Under the pieces are notes generated by a model. It ran no database searches. It was not told the DNA's origin and was given only the letters and a program-made list of their open reading frames with translations. A stretch of 64,000 bases of DNA from contig CAMCFB010000001.1 of assembly GCA_945874125.1 (NCBI GenBank), positions 1 through 64,000 on the forward strand, read 5' to 3'. The stretch comes from Verrucomicrobia subdivision 6 bacterium. Its GTDB lineage: Bacteria > Verrucomicrobiota > Verrucomicrobiia > Methylacidiphilales > Verrucolacustridaceae. Every line of letters starts with the position of its first letter. The first letter of the stretch is position 1. This document shows positions 8,191 to 20,400 of the stretch, piece after piece. Both the position numbers and the translations under genes were made by a program.

Positions 8191-10179
8191 TTAGTGAGCC
8201 CCACTACTTTGCACGATCTGCTGGTACTCCCCCAAAGCAAGGAGAGGCCAATTGATCCGGTACATGTCGTACCGAAGATAGAAAACACACGGAAAACCGG
8301 TTCCGGTGATCAACTTTTCTTCCCAAGTCCCATCCGCCTGCTGGTTTTGGATCAGGTAACGAACCGCCCGACGAACGCTCGGCCGCTGGATATCCCCACA
8401 GGCCAAAAGTCCCATCAAGCCCCAAGCGGTTTGCGAGGCCGTGCTCAAGCCACGCCCCTTCAAACGGGAGTCATCGTACGATCCGCAGCTCTCCCCCCAA
8501 CCGCCATCCGGATTCTGGGCACACTCCAACCAATCCCGCCCGCGAATCACCCAGTGCTCATTCATATCGTAGCCAATCCCATGCAATCCACGCAAAACCT
8601 GCCACGTTCCGTAGATATAGTTTACGCCCCACCGGCCATACCAGGAGCCATCCTCCTCTTGTGTCTCCTGTAAGAAACGAATGGCGCGTTCGATCTGGGC
8701 ATCCTTGCGGGAAACCCCGCACTTCCCCATCGTTTCCAACATCCGACCCGTGATATCCGCACAGGGGGGATCCAAAATCGCGTTGTGATCCGCAAAAGGT
8801 ACATCCTCCAACCACTTTTTATTTACGTTTTTGTCAAAAGCGCCATAGCCACCGTTGTCACACTGAAAACTTTTCGCCCAGGCCAAGCCCCGTTCCATCG
8901 CCGCTTTTTGGGCGGCCGGATCGCTCGCCCGAGCCATCCGCAAACCCAGCAAAACTTTGGCCGTGTCATCCACATCCGGGTACCAGTCGTTGAAGTACTC
9001 AAATGCCCAACCCCCCGTCACCCGCGTTGGATTTTTTACCACCCAATCGCCCCGCATCTTCACCTCTTTGGCCAACAGCCAATCCGCTCCCTTTTGCATC
9101 GCCGGGGCATCCGGCTTGATTCCCGTCGCGCCCAGGGCCGTCAGAGTAATCGCCGTGTCCCAAACTGGACTTAAACACGGTTGCACCCGAAAGTCCCCAT
9201 TCGCCACATCATCCACCTCCAATCCTTCGAGATCTTTCACCGCTTTGCGCATCCGAGGATGGTCATCCGAGTACCCCAAACACTGAAACGCAAGAATCGT
9301 ATTCATCATCGATGGGAAAATTGCCGCCAAACCCTCCGATTCAGGCCCCGTCCGATCCAAAATCCACTTCTCCGCAACTTTCAAAGCGTGCCTCCGGAAG
9401 GGTTTCCACGAAAGGCCCTCCAAAAAGCCCAGCAGTTCGTTCACTCGGACAAAAAAGTTTTTCATCGATAGGAAACGCCGCTCGACTGGGTGAAAAAATG
9501 GCCCTCCCTCCACCCCATACGGATACAACTCATGCAGCTGCTTTTCGGGAGGGAGGTGGGTGGTGGGTCGGAAGCTTCGAATGACCGAAAGAGTGACCAC
9601 AATCGCTCGGGTCCACGAACTCATCTCAAACATATTGAAAGGCGCCCAGTTGGGGAGGAGAAGAATCTCGGGCGGAATATTGGGAAGATATTTCCAAGGA
9701 TACTGACCCAACATCGCCAGGTAGAGTTTGCAGTACGTGTTGGTTCGCGGAATACCTCCCAGCCGCATCGCAGTGGCCCGTGCCCTCCTCATCTCCGGCT
9801 CTTCTGGAGTAAATCCCGCCAGCTTCAAACTGAAGTAACACTTCACCGTGGCAGTCACATTGCTGGGCCCGCCGGGATAGATCGGCCAACCCCCGTCCGG
9901 CAGTTGCCTCTGTAAAATATGCCGGACAATCTTCGCCTCTTTCGCTCGATCCACTTTCCCACGCAGATACATCAAAAGGTGGTAATCACACGCGACGGTC
10001 GAATCGACAAAGAGCTCCCCAATCCAGTGCCCATCCTCCTTTTGCTGACCTAACAAATAGTCCCGACACGCCTCGATCGTCTTGCGTAAAGCCCCCAGAT
10101 CCACATCCGCGGGGTCCATACCCACCAGCTCGGGGCTGGGCGCACGCTCGGCCGCAGTTGGGGTTAATTTCGCCGACAT
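8191..10179 (-). CDS. shc: Squalene-hopene cyclase
   Basis: DVDDTAKV (DXDD catalytic motif), repeated QW motifs (QQKEDGHWIGEL, QLPDGGWPIY, QEEDGSWYGRWGVNYIYGTWQVL, QNPDGGWGESCGSY); start at MSAKLT. Confidence 0.96.
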   Translation of the reverse strand: MSAKLTPTAAERAPSPELVGMDPADVDLGALRKTIEACRDYLLGQQKEDGHWIGELFVDSTVACDYHLLMYLRGKVDRAKEAKIVRHILQRQLPDGGWPIYPGGPSNVTATVKCYFSLKLAGFTPEEPEMRRARATAMRLGGIPRTNTYCKLYLAMLGQYPWKYLPNIPPEILLLPNWAPFNMFEMSSWTRAIVVTLSVIRSFRPTTHLPPEKQLHELYPYGVEGGPFFHPVERRFLSMKNFFVRVNELLGFLEGLSWKPFRRHALKVAEKWILDRTGPESEGLAAIFPSMMNTILAFQCLGYSDDHPRMRKAVKDLEGLEVDDVANGDFRVQPCLSPVWDTAITLTALGATGIKPDAPAMQKGADWLLAKEVKMRGDWVVKNPTRVTGGWAFEYFNDWYPDVDDTAKVLLGLRMARASDPAAQKAAMERGLAWAKSFQCDNGGYGAFDKNVNKKWLEDVPFADHNAILDPPCADITGRMLETMGKCGVSRKDAQIERAIRFLQETQEEDGSWYGRWGVNYIYGTWQVLRGLHGIGYDMNEHWVIRGRDWLECAQNPDGGWGESCGSYDDSRLKGRGLSTASQTAWGLMGLLACGDIQRPSVRRAVRYLIQNQQADGTWEEKLITGTGFPCVFYLRYDMYRINWPLLALGEYQQIVQSSGAH

Positions 10180-10258
10180 AAATGCGGATCTTACCGATCC
10201 ACCTTCGTGGGTCAAATCGCAACCTGGAAAGGCAAGTGGCTTGATCCGAACGTTTGAT

Positions 10259-12850
10259 CTACTCGGCCCAAGCAATCAGCCGCAGCTCGTGCGCCTGCGT
10301 CAACGAGGGGTGCGAGGGACGAATCCTGACGTTGAATTTGAAATTACCCGAATCCTCGACCGACACTCTGCCCCCATAACCTTGCCACCCATCCTTCGCC
10401 TCCCCTTGCGGCTCCAGTCGAACAACTTTCGATGTCCCGCCTGGTTCGACTGCCTTTAAATACGCTTCCACCGCCACTTCATTGGACTGTAAATCACCCA
10501 AAAAAACATGGGCCGTGACCGGCACGGTGTCGCCTACATTTACCGTGGTGCGAATCGGACCATTCCAAGTCACCGCATTGGCCCGTACTTTCCCCCAAGC
10601 CCGACGAACTTTATCTTTCCAAACCGCCAACTCTTTCGACTTTTGCCATCCATTCTCGGCAAACATGCGCCCTTTTTCCGCCGCCCGCCGATAAAACTCC
10701 CCCGCATAGTCTGCCACCATGCGCGATGTGTTATACACCGGTCCGATCGTTAAAAGGCTGCGCCGCACTCTCTCGATCCATCGTTTCGGCACGCCGTCCA
10801 CATCCTGGTCATAGTAGAGTGGCACAATCTCGTGCTTCAGAATTTCGTAAATGGAAAAGGAATCAAACTCATCCTGAACTTCAGGCTCAAGTCGGAACGT
10901 GTCGTCCCCGATCGCCCAGCCATTCGTTCCATCAAAGGCCTCATCCCACCACCCGTCCCGCACACTAAAGTTTAGACAACCGTTGGTGATCACCTTTTCC
11001 CCGCTCGTCCCGCTCGCTTCCAACGGACGCGTCGGATTGTTCAGCCAGACATCGCAGCCGTGGTAAAGGTGCCGAGCGACGTTGAAGTCGTAGTTTTCCA
11101 CAAAAACGATTCGATCCTTGAATTGCGGCAGCTGGGAGATTTGAAAAATCTGCTGAATCAGTTTTTTTCCACCCTCATCCGCCGGATGAGACTTTCCGGC
11201 AAAGAGAAACTGCACCGGTCGATCAGGGTCATTGACGATTTGAGCCAACTTATCCAGATCCCGAAAAAGGAGCGCCGCCCGTTTGTAGGTCGCAAAGCGA
11301 CGGGCAAAGCCGATGGTCAACGCTTTCGGATCGAGCATCTGATCCGTTTCCCGAATTTCCGCTGGCTTCGCCCCGTTCCGCAATCGCTGGGTGCGCACAT
11401 TCGCCCGGACAAATTGCAGTAAACGGAGCTTCATTTTTTGGTGAGTCGTCCAGTACTCCTTGTCCTTAAACGCGACTCTCTTTTTCCACTCTTCCGCCTT
11501 GGCCAAATCCTCCTCCGTCATCGCCCCACCCGCTCTTTCCAAAAGAGCCCGAATTTCTGGCGCCATCCAAGTGAAGGTGTGGATTCCGTTGGTCACATGT
11601 CGGATGGGAATCTCCGCTTTGGGAACCCCCGGCCAGACGCTTTGCCACATCCCACGCGAAACTTTACCGTGAATCGCGCTGACCCCATTGGCTTGACGCG
11701 AAATACGCAGGGCCAGAATCGTCATGCTAAAAGGTTCGTCCTCGTTGTACTCCCAAGGCCGCCCCAACTTGAGTAGATCCTGAAAACCGATTTGACACTC
11801 CGTCACATAACTTCCGAAATATTTCTCCATCAGTTTCGGTGAAAACGCATCGTTCCCGGCCGGCACGGGGGTGTGCGTCGTAAAGACACTGCTGGCCGCC
11901 ACCGATTGCAGCGCCTCGATAAAGGAGAGCTTGGCCTCCTTCACGAGCCGTTGAATTCGCTCCAACCCTAAAAACGCCGCGTGCCCCTCGTTCATATGAA
12001 AGACACTCGGTTGTAACCCCATCGCCGCCAGGGCTCGGACCCCGCCGATTCCCAAGACGATTTCCTGCTGGATTCTCATCTCATGATCGCCCCCGTACAA
12101 CTGGTAAGTGATCCGACGATCTTCCGGCGCATTTTCCGTCAAATCCGTATCCATCAAAATAAGCCGCGTCAGGCCGATGCTCACCTCCCAGGCTTTGGCT
12201 CGGACCGTTCGACCGGGCATGGCTAGCTCCACCACCACCGGAGTCTTTCCGTCCGAGGCCAACGCCTCCCGTATCGGTAGATCTTGGAAAACATTGTCGA
12301 TGGCCGATGCCTCCTGCCAACCATCCCGATTAATCTTCTGCGAAAAGTATCCAAACCGATAGAGCAAGCCCACCGCCACAAAGGGTAACCCAAGGTCACT
12401 GGCCGATTTACAGTGATCCCCCGCCAGAATTCCTAAACCACCCGAGTAGTTCGGCAAAGACTCGTGAAAGCCAAACTCGGCCGAAAAGTAAGCCGCCAAA
12501 GGAGAGTCCTTTTTTTCTTTCGGCAGGTTCCGGGTGAACCATGTTTCTTTCCGATGGAGGTAGGCCTCTAGCCGGTCGTGCACCTTTTCGACACGCTCGC
12601 GATACCCCTTGTCTTTAGCGGCGGCTTCCAGACGATTCTGCTTCACCAACCGCAACATTTTGATCGGGCTGTGCCCGCATGTCTCCCACAACTCAGGATC
12701 CAGCTCAGCAAAGAGCTCCAACGCATCGTAATTCCAACTCCACCAAAGGTTAAACGCGATATTTCTTAAACTCTCTAACCCCTCCGGAACTCGGGGGACC
12801 ACGGAAATCTGAATCGGCCACGCAGGTTGTTGATGATCGGCGAGTTCCAT
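10259..12850 (-). CDS. glgP: Alpha-glucan phosphorylase (GlgP family)
   Basis: 863 aa; YFSAEFGFHESLPNYSGGLGILAGDHCKSASDLGLP, FHMNEGHAAFL, PTRPLEASGTSGEKVITNGCLNFSVRDGWWDEAF. Confidence 0.94.
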   Translation of the reverse strand: MELADHQQPAWPIQISVVPRVPEGLESLRNIAFNLWWSWNYDALELFAELDPELWETCGHSPIKMLRLVKQNRLEAAAKDKGYRERVEKVHDRLEAYLHRKETWFTRNLPKEKKDSPLAAYFSAEFGFHESLPNYSGGLGILAGDHCKSASDLGLPFVAVGLLYRFGYFSQKINRDGWQEASAIDNVFQDLPIREALASDGKTPVVVELAMPGRTVRAKAWEVSIGLTRLILMDTDLTENAPEDRRITYQLYGGDHEMRIQQEIVLGIGGVRALAAMGLQPSVFHMNEGHAAFLGLERIQRLVKEAKLSFIEALQSVAASSVFTTHTPVPAGNDAFSPKLMEKYFGSYVTECQIGFQDLLKLGRPWEYNEDEPFSMTILALRISRQANGVSAIHGKVSRGMWQSVWPGVPKAEIPIRHVTNGIHTFTWMAPEIRALLERAGGAMTEEDLAKAEEWKKRVAFKDKEYWTTHQKMKLRLLQFVRANVRTQRLRNGAKPAEIRETDQMLDPKALTIGFARRFATYKRAALLFRDLDKLAQIVNDPDRPVQFLFAGKSHPADEGGKKLIQQIFQISQLPQFKDRIVFVENYDFNVARHLYHGCDVWLNNPTRPLEASGTSGEKVITNGCLNFSVRDGWWDEAFDGTNGWAIGDDTFRLEPEVQDEFDSFSIYEILKHEIVPLYYDQDVDGVPKRWIERVRRSLLTIGPVYNTSRMVADYAGEFYRRAAEKGRMFAENGWQKSKELAVWKDKVRRAWGKVRANAVTWNGPIRTTVNVGDTVPVTAHVFLGDLQSNEVAVEAYLKAVEPGGTSKVVRLEPQGEAKDGWQGYGGRVSVEDSGNFKFNVRIRPSHPSLTQAHELRLIAWAE

Positions 12851-12920
12851 GAAGGGTGGGAGGTTGGGCAGGAGAGGGTAGAGAGGCTAGAAAAATGTGT
12901 TCTAAACTGGGTGGAACTGT

Positions 12921-13454
12921 TTATTTCAACAAAGCTTGAATATCCTTAAAACACTTATGATCAGAGCTTTCTAACATTTCAAAAAGGACCGCCTCCACCG
13001 TGCTGATGACCACACGATCCGCCCTCATTTCCGCAAGGGCGAGCTCTCGATCCGCCACTTCACGCGAGCCGACCGCATCTGCCACCACAATCGGGGTCAG
13101 CTCTTTCAGCCTCAGATCGTAAACCGTTTGCCGAATGCAAACATGCGTTTCACAACCCGCCACCAAGATTCGTTTTTTGGCCAGGGTCTTGCCCTGCGCC
13201 GCCGCAGAAAATTCGGTTTTTGCAATCGGCTTACATCCGCGACCCGCCGCCTGCAAAATGGAGGGCGCCGTTTTGCCTAATTTGGCTGGAACCTGCTCTG
13301 TCACCACGATGGGAATTCCTAACAAACTCGCCCCCTTCACCAAAATCTCCAAACGATCTACCCAGCCCGTTGGCTGCTGCACGGCCGCGACGAGCTTCTC
13401 CTGTACATCCACGATGAGTAATCCCGTATCGCCAGAACTTAAACGCCACGACAT
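12921..13454 (-). CDS. Isochorismatase-family cysteine hydrolase
   Basis: TGLLIVDVQEKL, VTEQVPAKLGKT, KRILVAGCETHVCIRQTVYDL. Confidence 0.85.
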   Translation of the reverse strand: MSWRLSSGDTGLLIVDVQEKLVAAVQQPTGWVDRLEILVKGASLLGIPIVVTEQVPAKLGKTAPSILQAAGRGCKPIAKTEFSAAAQGKTLAKKRILVAGCETHVCIRQTVYDLRLKELTPIVVADAVGSREVADRELALAEMRADRVVISTVEAVLFEMLESSDHKCFKDIQALLK

Positions 13455-13455
13455 C

Positions 13456-15387
13456 TTACCCCTCCTCCCCTGCACCCGCTTGCAGCGATGCAATCACGTT
13501 AAAATCCTCCAGCGTCGTCACATCCCCTTTCACCGCACCCCCCGCGGCTACTTCCTTCAGCAAACGCCGCATGATTTTTCCACTCCGCGTTTTGGGCAAC
13601 GCCTCCGCAAATCGAATCTGGTCCGGCTTCGCAATCGGCCCGATCTCTTGGCTCACTCTTTCCCGCAAGGCGGCCACCAACTCAGGCCCGGACGCTTGTC
13701 CCGACTTTAAGGTAACAAACGCCACCACCGCTTGCCCCTTTAAGTCATCCGGTCTCCCCACCACCGCAGCCTCGGCCACGGCCGGATGCGTCACCAACGC
13801 ACTCTCCACTTCCGCTGTACCCAACCGATGACCCGAAACATTCAGCACATCATCGATCCTTCCCGAAATCCAAAAGTACCCGTCCGAATCCTTTTTCGCC
13901 CCATCTCCCGTAAAATAACATCCCGGGACATCACTCCAGTAGGTCTTGGCATAGCGCTCCGGATCCCCATGGATCGTTCGCAACATCGAAGGCCAAGGCT
14001 TTCGCACGACCAACTTGCCCTGCACCCCCGCCTTCACCTCTTTCCCTTTTTCATCCACCACCGCAACATCCACACCGAAGAACGGCAAGCCAGCCGACCC
14101 GGGTTTGGTCGCATGCACCCCGGGCAGGGTCGTGATGAGATGACTGCCCGTCTCCGTTTGCCACCACGTATCCACGATCGGACACCGCCCTCCGCCAATC
14201 ACCGCATGATACCAACGCCACGCTTCGGGATTGATCGGTTCCCCCACCGAACCCAGTAAACGCAGCGACGAAAGATCGTGTTTCTGAACCCACGCATCCC
14301 CCCACCGAATAAAGGACCGAATCGCTGTCGGGGCGGTATAAAAGATATTGACCCGATGCTTCTCAATGATGGCCCAGAACCGATCCGGCTCCGGTTGGTT
14401 CGGCACGCCCTCGTACATCAGGGTGGTCGTCCCGTTGCTTAGGGCGCCGTACACCGTGTAGCTGTGACCCGTCACCCAACCCACATCCGCGGTGCACCAA
14501 AAAAGATCCGACTCCTTTAAATCAAAAACCCACTTGGTCGTGAGGTGAGCCCCGAGAAGATAACCCGCCGTCGTGTGCAAGATGCCCTTCGGTTTGCCGG
14601 TGCTTCCACTCGTATACAAAATGAAAAGCGGGTCCTCACTATCCATTTTTTCGGCCGGACAAGTGGTCGGTTGCTTGGCGACCAAATCGTGCCACCAACG
14701 ATCAATCTCGTTCAGCTCGGCCATATGCCCCGTTCGCTTCAGGACAATGACTCGCCGCACTCCGGGGCAGGAAGCCACCGCCTGATCCACATTCGGTTTC
14801 AACGCACTGACTTGTCCCTTCCGATACCCACCGTCCGCGGTGATGACGAGGGTCGCCCCACAATCCTGAATGCGGTCTTTCAGCGACTCCGCACTAAATC
14901 CTCCGAAAACCACGCTGTGGACCGCACCGATCCGTGCGCAAGCCAGCATCGCGATGGCCGCTTCCGGCACCATCGGAAGATAGATCATCACCCGATCACC
15001 CTTTTTAACTCCCTCGCCTTTCAAGGCGTTCGCGAAGCGGCACACCTCATCGTGCAGCTGCTGATAGGTCAATACCCGCACATCTCCCGGCTCGCCCTCA
15101 AAAACAATCGCGGCCTTATTTCGCCGCGGCCCATCCAGATGCCGGTCGATACAGTTACTGCTCACATTCAGTTTCCCGCCGACAAACCACTTCGCGAAGG
15201 GCGATTTCCACTCCAAGGTCTTCTTCGGTTGGGTAAACCACGCCAACTCCTCTTTCCCGAATCGCCCCCAAAACTTATCTGGGCTCTTGAATGATTCCCG
15301 ATGCATCGACTGATAGCGAGCTAGGCTCGAAAACGTCGCTTGCTTGGCAAAAGAGGCTTTCGGTTTGTACTTGGTTGGATGGCTCAT
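13456..15387 (-). CDS. acs: Acetyl-CoA synthetase
   Basis: [81 protein letters not shown]. Confidence 0.96.
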   Translation of the reverse strand: MSHPTKYKPKASFAKQATFSSLARYQSMHRESFKSPDKFWGRFGKEELAWFTQPKKTLEWKSPFAKWFVGGKLNVSSNCIDRHLDGPRRNKAAIVFEGEPGDVRVLTYQQLHDEVCRFANALKGEGVKKGDRVMIYLPMVPEAAIAMLACARIGAVHSVVFGGFSAESLKDRIQDCGATLVITADGGYRKGQVSALKPNVDQAVASCPGVRRVIVLKRTGHMAELNEIDRWWHDLVAKQPTTCPAEKMDSEDPLFILYTSGSTGKPKGILHTTAGYLLGAHLTTKWVFDLKESDLFWCTADVGWVTGHSYTVYGALSNGTTTLMYEGVPNQPEPDRFWAIIEKHRVNIFYTAPTAIRSFIRWGDAWVQKHDLSSLRLLGSVGEPINPEAWRWYHAVIGGGRCPIVDTWWQTETGSHLITTLPGVHATKPGSAGLPFFGVDVAVVDEKGKEVKAGVQGKLVVRKPWPSMLRTIHGDPERYAKTYWSDVPGCYFTGDGAKKDSDGYFWISGRIDDVLNVSGHRLGTAEVESALVTHPAVAEAAVVGRPDDLKGQAVVAFVTLKSGQASGPELVAALRERVSQEIGPIAKPDQIRFAEALPKTRSGKIMRRLLKEVAAGGAVKGDVTTLEDFNVIASLQAGAGEEG

Positions 15388-15388
15388 C

Positions 15389-15955
15389 CTACTTCCTCCC
15401 TGCACTTTTTTTTATGATCTTTTCGATCGCCTGAACAATTTCCACCACGGGCGCCATTCGACCAGGGCCCTCGGTGCCACAGGCCAAACGTCCCTCCACC
15501 GGACCCACCCAATGCACGCCCCGTTGCCCCAAAAGCTTCACGTTTGCCTGGGTCGCGGCATGCCTCCACATATTCGTGTTCATCGCCGGCACCATCACCA
15601 CCGGAGCCTCCGTCGCCAAAAGAAGTGCTCCCAAAACATCCCCCGCCAAACCATGGGCCGCTTTGGCGATACAGTCCGCACTGGCGGGAGCCACCACCAC
15701 CACATCAGCCACCCGCGCTAGATCCAGATGCCCCATCCGCCCACCCATTCCCTCTTCCCACAGCGAGGTGTGAACCGCCCGATGCGTCAAAGCCGCCAAA
15801 GTCAGCGCCGGTAGAAATCTCTCTCCATCCGCGGTCAAAACCGCATGCACCTCCCACCCCTTCTGCACCATCGCACTGGCCAAGTCGGCCGCGCGAAACG
15901 CGGCAATCGAACCGGTCACCCCCAAAACAAGACAAGGAGCGCTAGGCTTCGACAT
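15389..15955 (-). CDS. coaC: Flavoprotein, phosphopantothenoylcysteine decarboxylase domain only
   Basis: 188 aa; [55 protein letters not shown]; no CoaB domain in the ORF. Confidence 0.85.
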   Translation of the reverse strand: MSKPSAPCLVLGVTGSIAAFRAADLASAMVQKGWEVHAVLTADGERFLPALTLAALTHRAVHTSLWEEGMGGRMGHLDLARVADVVVVAPASADCIAKAAHGLAGDVLGALLLATEAPVVMVPAMNTNMWRHAATQANVKLLGQRGVHWVGPVEGRLACGTEGPGRMAPVVEIVQAIEKIIKKSAGRK

Positions 15956-16562
15956 TTTCTAAATCGAGCCTCCGACTCAAATAACGTTCCGCCCGAATAA
16001 TCGCCCGGAACTTAATCAAGTCCTCCTCCATCGAACTACTCAGAATCGTGTATCGATAACTTTTCCAATCCGACATTTCCTCAACCGCCGCCTCCATCCG
16101 CAGCGCAATCTGCTTGGCACTATCCGTGGCTCGCCCCTCCAATCGCCGCTTCAACTCCCCTAAATCGGGGGGCATGATGAAGATGTCGGCCAGTGCTTCT
16201 TTGATTTTGGCATCCCGACTCGCCCGAATCTGCCTGGCCCCTTGGACGTCGATATCCAATAGCACATCCCGACCCGCGGCCAGATGCTCTAAGACCGGAC
16301 CCTTCGGTGTCCCGTAGAACTGCCCATAAACCGTCGCCGTCTCCAACATCTCCCCCGCTTTCATCCGTTTTTTGAAATCTGCCTTAGAAAGAAAAAAGTA
16401 ATCCTCCCCATCCACTTCCCCAGGTCGGATCGGACGGGTGGTGCAGCTCACCGAATAAACCAAATCGGGAGTTTGTCGCACATTGGTGCACAACGTGGTC
16501 TTGCCCGCCCCCGACGGCGCCGACACGACAAACAAAATTCCGGATCGGGTGAAATTATTCAA
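15942..16562 (-). CDS. gmk: Guanylate kinase
   Basis: FVVSAPSGAGKTTL P-loop, SCTTRPIRPGEVDGEDYFFLS. Confidence 0.95.
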   Translation of the reverse strand: MNNFTRSGILFVVSAPSGAGKTTLCTNVRQTPDLVYSVSCTTRPIRPGEVDGEDYFFLSKADFKKRMKAGEMLETATVYGQFYGTPKGPVLEHLAAGRDVLLDIDVQGARQIRASRDAKIKEALADIFIMPPDLGELKRRLEGRATDSAKQIALRMEAAVEEMSDWKSYRYTILSSSMEEDLIKFRAIIRAERYLSRRLDLENVEA

Positions 16563-17430
16563 GGTTAGCCGCCTGTTCCCTAAGCTTCTCTAACTCCGAT
16601 TTAAATCCAATGGCAAATCGCGTCAGACCCAGATCCCCCGATTTCGATCCGACCGTATTCACCTCCCGTTGCAATTCTTGAATGAGAAATTCCAAGGTGC
16701 GACCGCCTGGCGCACGGGTGGAGGCCAACTCCTCCGCCTCTGCCAGATGGGCTCGAATCCGACCCAACTCCTCCGTCACGTCCCCCCGATCCGCCGCCGA
16801 AGCCACCTCTCGAACGACCCGCTCCGGCTCCAAGACGACCCCCGCCTCTCCCGCCAGCTCCTGAATTCGCGCGCAGATGCGCACCGCTTGTTTGCGCCTC
16901 ATCTGACCCGCCGCAGCCTCCATCTTTTTCCGAATCGCCTCCATCTTTTTCAAATGCACCCGCAAACCCCCGACCATCCTCACCCCTTCTCTCTCGCGCG
17001 ACTCCACCATCTTTTTCAGCGCCACCCGCACGGCCCCCAAGATTTTTCGATCCTCCGCCGGCATCACCATCAACTGGGTGTTCACCACGACCCCAGGCAG
17101 CCCCAAAAGGTCAGACCAAACCGGACCCGCCGATACCCCCAGTTTTTTTCCAGCGGTTCGAAGTTGACTGGCATACTCCTCCGCTTTTTTTAGATCCAGG
17201 CTGCGACTGTTTTGTGAGGGCGAAGATTCCAGCTCGAGCGCCACTGTCACTTTTCCCCGGGACACCGCCTCCGCCACCTCCTCCCGAATCTGCCGCTCCA
17301 AACGGGCCAGTCCCCCCGGAGTGTAAACCAGCACCTCCAGCCCACGCTTATTGACCGAGGTCACCTCGATCCGCACCCGCGCAAACCGAGTTGCTACCTC
17401 CATCGAGCCGAAACCGGTCATGCTGCGCAT
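16555..17430 (-). CDS. YicC family endoribonuclease
   Basis: MRSMTGFGS N-terminus, SVNKRGLEV, C-terminus GRTLEFLIQELQREVNTVGSKSGDLGLTRFAIGFKSELEKLREQAANLE. Confidence 0.93.
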   Translation of the reverse strand: MRSMTGFGSMEVATRFARVRIEVTSVNKRGLEVLVYTPGGLARLERQIREEVAEAVSRGKVTVALELESSPSQNSRSLDLKKAEEYASQLRTAGKKLGVSAGPVWSDLLGLPGVVVNTQLMVMPAEDRKILGAVRVALKKMVESREREGVRMVGGLRVHLKKMEAIRKKMEAAAGQMRRKQAVRICARIQELAGEAGVVLEPERVVREVASAADRGDVTEELGRIRAHLAEAEELASTRAPGGRTLEFLIQELQREVNTVGSKSGDLGLTRFAIGFKSELEKLREQAANLE

Positions 17431-17480
17431 CGGTAAATCCTACGGGCAACCGCCCTCGACTGAAACCCTTTTCACCCACC

Positions 17481-20400
17481 TCACCACTTAAATAAGTTCC
17501 CCACTCCCTGCAGGATTGCCCCCGCCGGCTGGGTGACCGCCCCGCCCGCCCCACCGACTGCCCCACCCGCCCCTTGCAGAATGCCCGATGGAGCATTGAG
17601 CAATAGATTAATCCCCCCCTCCGCCAGCATTTTTCCGACATCCATCTGCACTTTGGGGTCGGCCAGAGATCCCGTGATCGTGGCCGAACCGGGAATTTTC
17701 GTATAGTAATCATTGCTCGACCCAATTAACTGGGTCATCGCACCCTGCAACTGCCCACTGCTCTGCATCGCCTCTTTCGTCAAAGCAAACTTCAGTTTGA
17801 AATCCAAATTTTGGCTCCACCAGTTCAGCCACCCTTCCAGATTCGCCGACAACGCCGTCCCCGTGACCTGGAGATCGGGCACCTGAATTCGCTCCCCTTG
17901 CAAGGTGAAGTCCGATCCTAAATCATTAATCTCACTTCCCGCGATAAAGCTAGATCCCAACAAAGCTCCTGCTCCGGCCAAAGCTTTTTGCAGCGAGGGC
18001 AAACGCTCCAAGTGAGCCTGATACAGGCGAAAGCGACCTTGCCCCGTTAACGATTTGCGCAACTCCTCCCAAGTTGGTTTTCCTGCCTGGGCCGCCATTT
18101 GTAAATCGATCCATCCCCCGATCGGACCTTTGGCATCCGTGATAACATTCCCGAGAATTGCCCCCAACGGAAACTTGTTCATCACCAAATTGGCGGTCAC
18201 GGGTTGGTTGAGCCCAGCGGCCTGCACCACCGAAGCCCGAATCATACCCCCCTTCACTTGGACGACCGACGGCTCCAGATAAATCCCCTCCGGCCCCCAT
18301 CGAAACCGTGGAACCTGCACGGGCCCAACCTCTGCCTCCTCCACGATTATTTTTGCCAGCTCCAAAGAGAGATCCACCTTCCAAGGATCCTCCGGGGTGG
18401 GAGAGGAGGCTGGAGCTGGCTTGGCATTTCGGATGGCCTCGGTTTGCGCCAGCAGTCCGCGCAGATCCAGCGTTCCACCTCGTACTTGGGCGGTGACCGA
18501 ACTTTTTCCCACCCGAAGGGACGGAATCAGGACCGGACTATCGGGAAACTCCGCAAAGGTGATCGATCCATCTTTCCAGGAAAGACTCCGCACTCTGGAG
18601 TCGAAATCGAAATTCCCGTCCAGCCGGACCGATACGTCAGGCTCTTTTTGGTTCTCCACCAAACGCCCATCCATCAAGGTGACATCGATTTCACCGCTGC
18701 CCCCATACTCCGTGGGTTGCCAAAAACCCGCCCCCAGCACCAAATCCCCATCCACCCAGCGTTGGGGTTTGAGCCACGGGTCGACCAACCATGCGACCCA
18801 CCCCCTCGAAAAACGTCCTCCCTCCCAGGCCCAAGCTCCCTCTTTCTTCCAGGTCAACTTGGCGACCGACAGGTTGCCCTCTGCGCTTTTTGCGCTGAGC
18901 ACAACATCTTGGAGCGATTGACACTCACTTTTCCATTCGACGATTCCTTGGCTTTTGACCTCTGCCCCTTGAATCCCACCGCGATCCGCCACCCCGCCCG
19001 AAAATCCAGTGATGACGGCGCTGTAGCCAATCCTTCGACTCCCATCTTTCGGATCCCCTACTTCCGCCTGAAGACTCAAATCGCCATCCGAAATAAAATC
19101 ACTCCACCCCACCATCACCTCTTTCAATACCGCCAGATCCGCGGTGCCCTTGGCCATCAAGGCGGGCCGCGCCTCCCTCTCCACCGTAAAGTTCAACCAG
19201 CCACGCCCCGCCTTCTGCAGGTTCAGCTTCACCTGCGGAATGGTCAGCTCTCCTTTTTCGCCCAAGGTCACACTGGCTTTCAAACTGACTTGGTGATCCC
19301 GCAACTGCACCCTCGGTAGATCGACCGTAAAATCACTCATCTCCAAATCCACCTCCCCCTCCAAATATCCCTTCTTTCCATCGCTGCGAACCTTCACAAA
19401 TCCCGAAGCGGTTCCCATCATGGAAGTCTCCTTCGCCTGCGGAAATAGTAAGGGCGCAAACAAACCAATCGGCCAAGCTTTGTACACGACCGATCCCGTC
19501 GCCAACTCCTGCCCGCTGGGTCGCCAATCCCCCTCGCCCAGCTTTTCCAGCGTCAAAGTCTGATCGAGGGACACCTGCAAAGCATCACTTCCGTCCTGAT
19601 GTTGGGCACGAACCGATAACTCCTGAATCGCCAGCTTCCCTGTACTTCCTGTCGGCCAGGTCGCCTCGGCACTCGCCATCGCGGAAGAGAAATCCACCAG
19701 ACGTGTTTGACTCGAGGTGCCGGTCTCGACCCTCATCGATCCGTTGAGTTTTGCCTTCACCCGATCCTGCTGCCCTTTTCTCTCAAATTGGAGCGAACCC
19801 GAGCCCGCTGCCTCCTGCCACTTCCAGCTCGGCGTGATCAAACCCAACACGGGCACCAAGCAAGACGACTCCACCCGCGTCAAATCCAGGCTGGCCTTTC
19901 CCTCCCCACTTGCCGGAGTCCACACCACCGATCCCTGACTTTGCAGTAAAACTTGGCCCGCTTGCTCCGCTTGCCCCACGATCTCGGGCATCGACCATTG
20001 ACCTGCCTGGTGAATCAACTCCGTCGATGCCCTGCCCTTCCACGTGGCCACACCCTGCCCAGCCCAGTGCATGTTGTCTAACGTTAGCGAGGCCAAACCT
20101 TTGCCCTGATCCTGCAGATTCCCCGAAAACTCCAGATGCAACTTCGCCTGCCCCGAATCGGGCCACAGTTTGGCGGCCGACCACGCCTGCCCGAGTCCGG
20201 CTAAACCCACCTCCCCATCTCCCATCACCCAGCCCGACCCCTTCCCCCAGTCCCACTCGGCGGTCACCTTTGCCAGCAAATCCTGGACGGAGCCCCCCGC
20301 CCACGCCGCTTGCACCGTGCCCTCTTCCAAACGTACTTTTTTCGTACCATCCAAAACTCCCCGAAACTCGATCCCAGCCATCTCCACCCTCGCCTCCCCT

